From NCBI GenBank assembly GCA_963795805.1, contig CAWCIV010000001.1, positions 372,001 through 436,000 of the forward strand: DNA of 64,000 nucleotides, in the 5' to 3' direction. The notes under the pieces were generated by a model. It ran no database searches. It saw only the letters and a list, made by a program, of their open reading frames with translations, and had not been told where the DNA came from. The first letter of the stretch is position 1. Each line of letters starts with the position of its first letter. Position numbers and translations under genes: made by a program. Below are positions 51,400-59,734 of this stretch, in pieces. This DNA is from JALYYC01 sp963795805. GTDB lineage: Bacteria > Chloroflexota > Dormibacteria > CF-121.

Positions 51400-53298
51400 A
51401 TGGGAAAGACCGTTGGAATCGACTTAGGGACCACGAACTCCGTGGTCGCCGTCATGGAAGGTGGCGAGCCGGTCGTCATCCCGAATGCTGAGGGCGGTCG
51501 CACCACGCCGTCTGTCGTCGCCTTCACCAAGTCCGGCGAGCGTCTCGTCGGCCAGCTGGCCCGGCGCCAGGCTGCCGTCAACCCGGAGAACACGGTGTTT
51601 TCGATCAAGCGCTTCATGGGACGCAACTTCAACGAGGTCGACCAGGAGCGAAAGATGGTTCCGTACCGCACCGTAAATGGCAAGGACGGTCGGGTCGAGG
51701 TGGACATCCAGGGCCAGCGGTACACGCCCGAGCAGATTTCGGCCATGATCCTCCAGAAGCTCAAGACGGACGCCGAGGCGTACCTGGGCGAGAAGGTGAC
51801 CGATGTGGTCATCACCGTGCCCGCATATTTCAACGATTCGCAGCGCCAGGCTACCAAGAACGCCGGCCAGATCGCGGGGCTCAACGTCATCCGCATCATC
51901 AACGAGCCCACCGCGGCCTCCCTCGCCTACGGCCTGGACAAGAAGGAGAACGAGAAGATCCTGGTCTTCGACCTGGGCGGCGGCACCTATGACGTCTCGG
52001 TGCTCGAGGTCGGTGAGGGGGTCTTCGAAGTCAAGGCGACGAACGGCGATACGCACCTCGGCGGTGACGACTATGACCGGCGCCTCGTCGACTACATCGC
52101 CGATGAGTTCAAGCGGGAGCAGGGCATCGATCTTCGCGGTGATCGCCAGGCCTTGCAGCGCCTGACCGAGGCCGCGGAGAAGGCCAAGATCGAGCTCTCC
52201 AGCCGGCCCGAGACCGATCTCAACCTGCCATTTATCACGGCCGACCAGAACGGGCCGAAGCACCTCGACATGAAGATCACGCGCGCCAAGTTCGAGCAAC
52301 TCACCGCTGATCTGACGGAGCGGTGCGTGGCTCCCTTCAACAGCGCGCTCAAGGACGCGGCGCTCGGACCGGCCGAGCTCAACGAGGTCATCCTCGTCGG
52401 TGGTTCGACCCGGATGCCGGTGATCCAGGAGCTCGTCAAGAAGCTCACCAACGGGAAGGAACCGCACCGCGGCGTGAATCCTGACGAGGTCGTCGCCGTC
52501 GGGGCGGCAATTCAGGCGGGTGTCCTGAAGGGCGAAGTCAAGGACGTGTTGTTGCTCGATGTGACGCCTCTGTCACTGGGGATCGAGACCCTCGGCGGTG
52601 TGATGACGAAGCTGATCGAACGCAACACGACGATCCCGAGCTCCAAGAGCCAGGTTTTCTCCACGGCCTCGGACAGCCAGCCGTCGGTCGAGATCCACGT
52701 GCTCCAGGGCGAGCGCGAGATGGCGTCGGCAAACAAGACGCTCGGGAAGTTCCATCTCGATGGCATTCCACCTGCACCGCGCGGCATGCCGCAGATCGAG
52801 GTCGCCTTCGATATCGACGCCAACGGCATCCTCAACGTGCGCGCCAAGGACCTTGGTACCGGAAAGGAGCAAAAGGTCACGATCACGGCCTCCACGACGC
52901 TGAACAAGGACGAGGTCCAGCGCATGGTCAAGGACGCGGAAGCCAACGCCGCGGAAGACCGCAAGCAGCGCGAAGAAATCGAGACCCGCAACCAGGCGGA
53001 CAGCCTCGTCTACCAGGCCGAGAAGGTCCTCAAGGACAACGCCGACAAGATCGACGCGGCGCTGCGCTCAGAAGTCGAGGGCAAGATCGAGCCGGTCAGG
53101 CAGGCGGTCAAGGACAACGACGTCGAACGAATGAAGTCCACCAGCGAAGAGCTGACGCAGTCGATGCAGAAGATCGGCGAGCAGGTTTACCGCCAGGCGC
53201 AGGGCGCCCAGTCGGCGACCGGGACGGATGGCGCTGGCGCCGCCGCCGGAAAGGCTCCAGAGGGCGACGTCGTCGACGCCGACTTCAAAGAGGTCTAA
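51400..53298 (+). CDS. dnaK: Hsp70 chaperone DnaK
   Basis: The 632-residue ATPase chaperone has VGIDLGTTNSVVAVMEG, VPAYFNDSQRQATKNAG, NEPTAASLAYGLDKK, VFDLGGGTYDVSVLEV and VGGSTRMPVIQ in the ATPase half, then the substrate domain from DVTPLSLGIETLGG and an acidic end VDADFKEV. AAGGAGA lies before ATG 51400. The usual partners grpE and dnaJ are not next to it; clpB follows instead. Confidence 0.97.
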   Translation: MGKTVGIDLGTTNSVVAVMEGGEPVVIPNAEGGRTTPSVVAFTKSGERLVGQLARRQAAVNPENTVFSIKRFMGRNFNEVDQERKMVPYRTVNGKDGRVEVDIQGQRYTPEQISAMILQKLKTDAEAYLGEKVTDVVITVPAYFNDSQRQATKNAGQIAGLNVIRIINEPTAASLAYGLDKKENEKILVFDLGGGTYDVSVLEVGEGVFEVKATNGDTHLGGDDYDRRLVDYIADEFKREQGIDLRGDRQALQRLTEAAEKAKIELSSRPETDLNLPFITADQNGPKHLDMKITRAKFEQLTADLTERCVAPFNSALKDAALGPAELNEVILVGGSTRMPVIQELVKKLTNGKEPHRGVNPDEVVAVGAAIQAGVLKGEVKDVLLLDVTPLSLGIETLGGVMTKLIERNTTIPSSKSQVFSTASDSQPSVEIHVLQGEREMASANKTLGKFHLDGIPPAPRGMPQIEVAFDIDANGILNVRAKDLGTGKEQKVTITASTTLNKDEVQRMVKDAEANAAEDRKQREEIETRNQADSLVYQAEKVLKDNADKIDAALRSEVEGKIEPVRQAVKDNDVERMKSTSEELTQSMQKIGEQVYRQAQGAQSATGTDGAGAAAGKAPEGDVVDADFKEV

Positions 53299-53305
53299 GA
53301 ATGTC

Positions 53306-53333
53306 GGTCGCCGCGCCTCCTGGCGCGGCGACC
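53306..53333 (+). terminator. Strong hairpin between dnaK and clpB
   Basis: GGTCGCCGCGCC (53306-53317) pairs perfectly with 53322-53333 around a four-base loop. No T-run follows. It may end or attenuate transcription after dnaK so that clpB is expressed less. Confidence 0.6.
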
Positions 53334-53404
53334 AACAACTGGAGCAGACTGTGTCATGCTGACCGCAAGTTTAGGCATCGTTCTCTGTCGGGTACATCTT
53401 GACC

Positions 53405-56020
53405 ATGCCGTTCCGCTCTGACCGACTCACCGAGAAATCCCAGGAGGCAATCCAGCAGGCCCAGGCGCTTGCCCAGGACGCGCAGCAGCAGGAGATCCTC
53501 CCCGAACACCTGCTCTTAGCCTTGCTGCAACAGCAGGAGGGCACGATCGCCCCGCTTCTACAACGGGTAGGTGCCGATCCATCGGCGCTGACCAGGGAGC
53601 TCAAGGAACAGCTCGACCGACTACCCAAGGTTTATGGCGCCGAGACGTACGTTGGGTCCCGCTTCAAACGGCTGCTCGATGCCGCCTGGACGGAGATGGA
53701 GCGCCTCAAGGACGAGTACCTCTCGACCGAGCATCTCCTCCTCGCGATCGCGAACGAAGCCGCCGGTGAGGCTGGGCGCCTTCTGGCGCGTGCAGGCGCC
53801 ACCCGGGAAAAGATTCTGCAGGCCCTGGCGCAGGTTCGCGGCGCCAGCCGCGTGACCGATGCCAACCCGGAGTCGAAGTTTCAGGTCATCGAGAAGTACA
53901 CCCGTGACCTGACGGCGCTGGCCCGCCAGGGAAAGCTGGACCCGGTGATCGGCCGCGAGGAAGAGATTCGGCGTGTGATCCAGGTGCTGTCCCGCCGGAC
54001 CAAGAATAACCCGGTGCTCATTGGGGAGGCCGGCGTCGGCAAGACGGCGATCGCGGAAGGCCTCGCTCAGCGCATCGCCCAGGGCGACGTCCCAGAATCG
54101 CTCAAGGACAAGAAGGTTGTCTCGCTCGACCTCGGGGCCCTGATCGCCGGCACCAAGTACCGCGGGGAGTTCGAAGACCGCCTGAAAGCGTTATTGAAGG
54201 AGATCGAATCCGCGTCAGGCCAGATCATCCTGTTCATCGACGAGTTGCATACGCTCGTGGGGGCCGGGGCGGCCGAGGGCGCCATGGATGCGTCAAATCT
54301 GCTCAAGCCCGCCCTTGCGCGGGGCGAGTTGCGAGCGGTCGGGGCCACCACCCTGGACGAATACCGCAAGCACATCGAGAAGGACCCGGCCCTTGAACGC
54401 CGTTTTGCCCCGATCTTCGTCGCCGAGCCGACCGTCGAGGATACGATCTCGATCCTCCGCGGCCTGAAGGAACGATACGAGGTTCACCACGGGGTCAAGA
54501 TCACGGACTCCGCGATCGTGGCGGCGGCGGTCCTGTCTCAGCGGTACATCACGGATCGGTTCCTCCCGGATAAGGCGATCGATCTGATCGACGAGGCCGC
54601 GTCGAGCCTGCGAATGGAGATAGACAGCCTTCCCTCGGAGCTCGATGCGGTCGAGCGACAGATCCGCCAGCTTGAAATCGAGCGTCAGGCGCTCAAGAAG
54701 GAGGAGGACAAGGCCTCCCGGGCCCGCCTCGCCGCGCTCGAGAAGGAACTGGCCGACCTCCAGGAGAAAAGTCGGGGCATGCGGGCGCACTGGCAGCAGG
54801 AGAAAGCGTTGATCCAGCAAATCCGCGAGATCAAGGCCAAGCAGGAACAGGTCCGCCTGGATGCCGAACGCGCCGAGCGGATGGCCGACTTCGAGCAGGC
54901 CGCCCGCTTGAAATATGGCGACATCCCGGCACTTGTCAAAGAGCTCGAAGCGAAAAATGCGGAACTCGTCGTTCTCCAGAAAAGCCAGCGGATGCTGAAG
55001 GAGGAGGTGGACGAGGAGGATATCGCGCGGATCGTCTCGCGCTGGACGGGCATCCCGGTTCAGAAGATGCTGGAGGGTGAAGTCCAGAAATTACTGAAGA
55101 TGGAAGAGCGGCTGCACGCCCGCGTGGTCGGGCAGGAGGAGGCCGTCACCGCCGTTGCCAATGCCGTCCGTCGAGGCCGCGCCGGCCTGGGTGATCCAAG
55201 CCGTCCGATCGGGTCGTTCATCTTCCTTGGGCCGACGGGGGTCGGCAAAACGGAGCTGGCCCGGTCACTGGCGAACTTCCTTTTCGACGATGACCAGGCC
55301 ATGATCCGGATCGACATGTCTGAGTACATGGAGAAGCACACGGTCGCACGGCTCGTCGGGGCTCCCCCAGGCTACGTCGGCTACGAGGAAGGCGGGCAGT
55401 TGACCGAGGCGGTCCGCCGGCGACCGTACAGCGTGGTGCTCTTCGATGAGATCGAGAAGGCGCACCAGGATGTGTTCAACATCCTCTTGCAAATTCTCGA
55501 AGACGGCCGGCTGACCGATGGCCAGGGCCGTACCGTCGACTTCAAGAACACCGTCATCATCATGACGAGTAATCTCGGCACGGCCGTGCTTCAGGAAACC
55601 GGAATCAGTGAGCGCGACCAGGAACGGTTGGTGATGGACGCGGTCCGCGCCCACTTCCGGCCCGAATTCCTGAACCGCGTCGATGACATCATCATCTTCA
55701 AGCCGCTCTCCCGCGAGCAGATCAAGGCAATCGTCGACATCCAGCTGGAGCGGCTCCGGAAGCGCCTCGCGGAGCGTCGTATCACGCTCGCCCTGACGCC
55801 GGCGGCGCTGGAGCTCCTCGCCAACGAGGGATATGACCCGACCTACGGGGCGCGTCCGCTGAAGCGTGTGATCCAGCGGCGTCTGGAAGACCCACTGGCG
55901 CTGCAGATCCTGGAGGGGAAGTTCCGCGAGGGCGATGCCCTGATCGTTGACGTGGGAGATGGCGAGCTGGTGGTGCGCAAAGCCCGTGAGCGGGAGACGG
56001 CCGGGGTTGCCTCCAGCTAA
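53405..56020 (+). CDS. clpB: Disaggregase ClpB (Hsp100)
   Basis: The 871-residue AAA+ protein has an N-terminal Clp domain (residues 1-150), two ATPase modules with Walker A GEAGVGKT and GPTGVGKT, and a long coiled-coil middle domain (about 410-530), which separates ClpB from ClpC/ClpA. Tyr in PGYVGYEEGG is the pore loop. Works with DnaK to recover aggregated proteins. ATG 53405 is preferred over TTG 53399. Confidence 0.96.
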   Translation: MPFRSDRLTEKSQEAIQQAQALAQDAQQQEILPEHLLLALLQQQEGTIAPLLQRVGADPSALTRELKEQLDRLPKVYGAETYVGSRFKRLLDAAWTEMERLKDEYLSTEHLLLAIANEAAGEAGRLLARAGATREKILQALAQVRGASRVTDANPESKFQVIEKYTRDLTALARQGKLDPVIGREEEIRRVIQVLSRRTKNNPVLIGEAGVGKTAIAEGLAQRIAQGDVPESLKDKKVVSLDLGALIAGTKYRGEFEDRLKALLKEIESASGQIILFIDELHTLVGAGAAEGAMDASNLLKPALARGELRAVGATTLDEYRKHIEKDPALERRFAPIFVAEPTVEDTISILRGLKERYEVHHGVKITDSAIVAAAVLSQRYITDRFLPDKAIDLIDEAASSLRMEIDSLPSELDAVERQIRQLEIERQALKKEEDKASRARLAALEKELADLQEKSRGMRAHWQQEKALIQQIREIKAKQEQVRLDAERAERMADFEQAARLKYGDIPALVKELEAKNAELVVLQKSQRMLKEEVDEEDIARIVSRWTGIPVQKMLEGEVQKLLKMEERLHARVVGQEEAVTAVANAVRRGRAGLGDPSRPIGSFIFLGPTGVGKTELARSLANFLFDDDQAMIRIDMSEYMEKHTVARLVGAPPGYVGYEEGGQLTEAVRRRPYSVVLFDEIEKAHQDVFNILLQILEDGRLTDGQGRTVDFKNTVIIMTSNLGTAVLQETGISERDQERLVMDAVRAHFRPEFLNRVDDIIIFKPLSREQIKAIVDIQLERLRKRLAERRITLALTPAALELLANEGYDPTYGARPLKRVIQRRLEDPLALQILEGKFREGDALIVDVGDGELVVRKARERETAGVASS

Positions 56021-56058
56021 CCGTTCGCGATTCCCTCCGCTAGACTGTTCAACCGCGA

Positions 56059-56131
56059 GCCGACGTAGCTCAGTTGGTAGAGCAGAGCCCTCGTAATGCT
56101 CAGGTCAGCGGTTCAAATCCGCTCGTCGGCT
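56059..56131 (+). tRNA. tRNA-Thr (anticodon CGU)
   Basis: A 73-base cloverleaf: acceptor GCCGACG/CGTCGGC, D-arm GCTC...GAGC, anticodon loop CTCGTAA with CGU at 34-36, and T-arm GCGGTTCAAATCCGC. The loop matches threonine tRNA reading ACG. CCA is not encoded. Confidence 0.95.
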
Positions 56132-56159
56132 CTCCTGATCCCCCGAATACGATCCTTAT

Positions 56160-56249
56160 TCAGTGTTTTATCCTTCCAAGCCTACGAGCTTCCTTCTCGA
56201 ATTCTTCTAAGAACTCCCGGCTCAGCCCGTGGCCAGGTATGAAGAACGT
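56160..56249 (-). pseudogene. Possible C-terminal coding remnant beside the tRNA
   Basis: A 29-residue minus-strand frame, open after a TAA, reads FIPGHGLSREFLEEFEKEAR and ends in RRLGRIKH. Its helical charged pattern and AT-richer codons differ from the surroundings, and it lies directly next to a tRNA, where integrated elements often leave traces. It is too short to identify, and chance is possible. Confidence 0.25.
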
Positions 56250-56261
56250 TTACGAACCAGG

Positions 56262-59200
56262 TTAGGCGGCTTTGCCGGCCTGGACGCCACCGTAGGGTGA
56301 GCTGAGCAGCCAGGGGAGCACGTTTTCGGCGGGCATGGGTCGGGCCATGAAGTAGCCCTGGGCGGTGTCGCAGCCGAGCGTGGCGAGGAGGTCCCAGGTC
56401 CGCTGATCCTCGACGCCTTCTGCCACGACCTCGAGGCGCAGGTTGTGGCCGAGGTCAAGGGCTGCCCGGACGATCGCCGCCTTGTTCGGGTCGTCAGCGA
56501 TTCCCATCATGAAGGAGCGGTCGATCTTCATCTCGTTGACGGGTAATCGCGAAAGGTAGGCGAGCGATGAATAGCCGGTTCCAAAGTCGTCCACCGACAG
56601 GCGGATGCCAAGACCGCGCAGCGTGCTCAGGCGTTCGATCGCGCGGTGTGGATCGGCCATCAGGACACCTTCGGTGACCTCGAGGCTGAGCAGCTGCTTG
56701 CCCGGGGTCGCCTGCGGATTGCCCTGGCGGAGCATGGCGGCGATCCGATCGGGCAGTCCCGCATCGGTCAGGTTGCGCATCGAGATGTTGACCGCGACGC
56801 CGAGGTCGTGCCCGGCTGCCTGCCAGGTCGCTGTCTGCTTGATCACCGTCTTGATGACCCAGTCGGTCAGTGGCTGAATGACACCCGTCTGCTCGGCAAA
56901 GGGGATGAACTGGTCGGGCGGCACCATGCCGAGGACCGGGTGCTTCCAGCGAAGCAATGCCTCGAAGCGAACCACCAGCCGGGTCTTGAGGTCGATCAGG
57001 GGCTGGTAGTACATTGAGAGACTATCGTCCTGGATCGCGGCGCGCAGGTCCGCCATCAGGGCGAGGTGGCTGGCGCCCGCCTCTTCGTACTCGCCGCTGT
57101 AAGTGGTGGCCGAGCCAGGGTTTCGCTTGGCGACGTGGAGCGCGATGTCCGCGCGCCGCATCAAGACTTCCGCCGTGCTGCCATGTTCTGGGTAAGCGGC
57201 GATGCCAATACTGGCCTCGACCGCGAGCGCATGGCCCTGGATGGTGAAGGGCTGCTCCAGGGCGGACATGAGCTTCTCGGCCAGTCGCGCGGCGATCGCA
57301 CCGCTAACTCCGCCCAGGATCAGGCCGAACTCATCCCCGCCGAGCCGGGCGACGAAATCCTCATGGCGCAGCGAAGCCTGCAGCCGCGTGCCGAGTTGCT
57401 TGAGCAACTCATCGCCGGCCACGTGGCCGAAGGAGTCGTTGACTTCCTTGAAGTGGTCGAGATTGAGAACGAGAAGGGCGATCTGGTTAGCAGGGCTTTC
57501 GCGGATCGCCTCCTGCAAACGGTCCTGCAGGTGCGCCCGGTTGGGCAACTCGGTCAGGGCATCGTGCCCGGCCCGGTGACGCAACTGCTGCTGCGCCTCG
57601 GCGAGCGAGCGCTCGGCCTCGCGTCGCTGGCTGATGTCCTGCGCCTGGAGAAGGAGCTGGCGGGGTCGCCCGGCGTCGTCGAAAGTTGCCGAAACGCCGA
57701 GCTCACACCAGAGGCGGCTCCCGTCCTTTCGGACCAGGGGCGATTCCACCTGGTAGTGCGGCCGGTCCGGCGTGAGGCCGCCGACGGACTCCCGGCCGGG
57801 CGCCTCGCGCTCGGGGGCGGTGAAGCGCTCCGCGGTTTGCCCCACGATCTCGTGCTGTTCGTAGCCAAGCATGCGGCAGAAGGCGGGGTTGGCGGCCACG
57901 ATGACGCCCCTGGAGAGATCGACCAGGACCTGGCCGACGGCGACGTCAAAGAAGAGACCGCGGAAGCGCGATTCGCTCTCTCGTAGGGCTGCCTCGCTCT
58001 GGGCACGGCTGATGTACTCACCCATGCGGCGGCTGAGGTCGGTCATCAGCTGCACCAGAGCCGGGTCAGACGGACGGCGGGCGGTGGAGAAGAATTCGAC
58101 GACGCCGTTGACCTCCGATCCCGCAAACAGGGGGGCGAAGGCAGCCGATTGCAGGCCGGCTGCGCGGACCGCATCGCGCATGCGGAAGTTGGGCTCGCTC
58201 TGAATATCCTCGAGCCAGAGCGGCTCTCGATTGACCCAGACCTGTCCGACGACGCCTTCGCCGGGTGCGAAGCGCGCGGAGGCACTCTGCGCATCGAACT
58301 CCGCTGCGCTCGCAGACGGGCTCATCCAGCGGTAGGCGCAGCGAAGCATTCGATCGGCCGGGTCGCGAAGCCAGACCTGTCCAACGTCCCAGCCGAGATT
58401 GGAACCGACCGCCTCGAGCACTCGAGCCAGCACGGTGTCCAGGCCTCCGCTCTCACTAAGGGCGCGGCCGACGGCGAGGTGGGCGCTGGTCGTTTTCTCA
58501 CTGCGCCGCCGCTCGGTGATATCGCGGATGAAGGCGCTGAACGATGGGCGCCCGTCGACGCTCAGCGGGGCGATCGACAGTTCGACCGGAAACTCACGGC
58601 CGTCACGGTGCATAGCGCTTACTTCGATCCGTTGATTCAGGACCGTGTGCTCGCCGGTGGCCAGGTAACGAGCCAGGCCGGCGGTATGGGCTGCCCGGTA
58701 GGCGGGTGGGACGATGGTTTCTACCAGCGGCCGGCCGACAGCCTCATAGGCCGTCCAACCGAAGAGAGTCTCCGCCTGAGGGTTCCAGGCGATGATCCGT
58801 CCCAGCTCGTCCATTGAGACGACCGCATCGAGGGCCGAGCGAATGACGGCGGCGAGCCTGGTTGCGCTCTCCTCGGTTGCCTGAAGCCCCGCCTTGCGCT
58901 GGTCGGCGGCTTCGAGCTCGCGCTTGGCCGCGGCTGCCAGCCGCGAAAGGTTGTCCTTGAAAATGTAGTCGAGGACGCCGCCGTGCATCGACTCCACCGC
59001 TGCCTTCTCGCCGATACTCCCGGAGACGATGATGAACGGGATATCGAGCCCGGCTTCTTTCAGGATGCTGAGCGCCTTCATGGCGTCGAACTGCGGCAGG
59101 TTGAAGTCGCAGAGGATTAGCTCTATGCCTGGATTTAGTTTGGCGCGAAAGGCGGGCTCGTCGTCGACGCGCACCCAGTCGGGATCGATGCCGGCCCGAC

Positions 59201-59276
59201 GTAGCTCGTGGAGGACGAGCTCGGCATCGGAGGGACGATCCTCGACCAGCAGGATGCGGACACGACGTCCAGCCAT
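56262..59276 (-). CDS. REC-PAS-GAF-PAS-GGDEF-EAL cyclic-di-GMP signalling protein
   Basis: The 1004-residue protein has a receiver (1-120, phospho-Asp in LILCDFNLPQ), PAS (about 130-255), GAF (about 265-410), PAS (about 430-555), GGDEF (signature LGGDEF near residue 647) and EAL (RFEALLRW near residue 770). Both catalytic signatures are intact, and the EAL metal motif VDDFGTGYSSL is present, so it may make and break c-di-GMP. No membrane helix. Third gene of a kinase-receiver operon, sharing one base with the receiver gene. Confidence 0.92.
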   Translation of the reverse strand: MAGRRVRILLVEDRPSDAELVLHELRRAGIDPDWVRVDDEPAFRAKLNPGIELILCDFNLPQFDAMKALSILKEAGLDIPFIIVSGSIGEKAAVESMHGGVLDYIFKDNLSRLAAAAKRELEAADQRKAGLQATEESATRLAAVIRSALDAVVSMDELGRIIAWNPQAETLFGWTAYEAVGRPLVETIVPPAYRAAHTAGLARYLATGEHTVLNQRIEVSAMHRDGREFPVELSIAPLSVDGRPSFSAFIRDITERRRSEKTTSAHLAVGRALSESGGLDTVLARVLEAVGSNLGWDVGQVWLRDPADRMLRCAYRWMSPSASAAEFDAQSASARFAPGEGVVGQVWVNREPLWLEDIQSEPNFRMRDAVRAAGLQSAAFAPLFAGSEVNGVVEFFSTARRPSDPALVQLMTDLSRRMGEYISRAQSEAALRESESRFRGLFFDVAVGQVLVDLSRGVIVAANPAFCRMLGYEQHEIVGQTAERFTAPEREAPGRESVGGLTPDRPHYQVESPLVRKDGSRLWCELGVSATFDDAGRPRQLLLQAQDISQRREAERSLAEAQQQLRHRAGHDALTELPNRAHLQDRLQEAIRESPANQIALLVLNLDHFKEVNDSFGHVAGDELLKQLGTRLQASLRHEDFVARLGGDEFGLILGGVSGAIAARLAEKLMSALEQPFTIQGHALAVEASIGIAAYPEHGSTAEVLMRRADIALHVAKRNPGSATTYSGEYEEAGASHLALMADLRAAIQDDSLSMYYQPLIDLKTRLVVRFEALLRWKHPVLGMVPPDQFIPFAEQTGVIQPLTDWVIKTVIKQTATWQAAGHDLGVAVNISMRNLTDAGLPDRIAAMLRQGNPQATPGKQLLSLEVTEGVLMADPHRAIERLSTLRGLGIRLSVDDFGTGYSSLAYLSRLPVNEMKIDRSFMMGIADDPNKAAIVRAALDLGHNLRLEVVAEGVEDQRTWDLLATLGCDTAQGYFMARPMPAENVLPWLLSSPYGGVQAGKAA

Positions 59277-59734
59277 TAGGCGGCCTTGTCGAGTGGGGGT
59301 TTGTTGAGGAGTAGCCAGTACATTCCCAACTCGCGGACCGCGTTGGTGAACTGGTCGAACTCGACGGGCTTGACGATGTAACTGTTGACGCCGAGCCGGT
59401 AACCCTCGATTATGTCCCGCTCTTCGCGCGAGGAGGTGAGCATGACAACCGGGATGGACTTCGTGCTGGGGTCTTCCTTGACCCTGCGCAGCACCTCGAG
59501 GCCATCCACCTTCGGGAGTTTGATATCCAAGAGGATCACCCTGGGCTGTTCGGCGACGTCCCGGCCGGCGTATTGACCGGTCGCAAAGATGAACTCGAGC
59601 GCCTCAGCGCCGTCGCGGACGAGATGGATCTTGTTGGTCAGCTTGTTCTTCCGAAAAGCATGAAGCGCGAGCTCGGCGTCGTTCGGGTTGTCTTCGACCA
59701 GCAGGATGTCTACGCTGCCGCTTTCAATTCCCAT
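59276..59734 (-). CDS. Response-regulator receiver (Rcp1-like)
   Basis: The 152-residue REC protein shows DILLVEDNPNDAELALHAF, the phospho-acceptor in VILLDIKLPKVDG, LTSS and the Lys in SYIVKPVEF. The NPNDAEL start and long loop are typical of receivers that pair with phytochrome-type kinases. It overlaps the kinase gene by 25 bases and leads into the GGDEF-EAL gene, so it probably carries phosphate between them or branches the signal. Confidence 0.93.
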   Translation of the reverse strand: MGIESGSVDILLVEDNPNDAELALHAFRKNKLTNKIHLVRDGAEALEFIFATGQYAGRDVAEQPRVILLDIKLPKVDGLEVLRRVKEDPSTKSIPVVMLTSSREERDIIEGYRLGVNSYIVKPVEFDQFTNAVRELGMYWLLLNKPPLDKAA

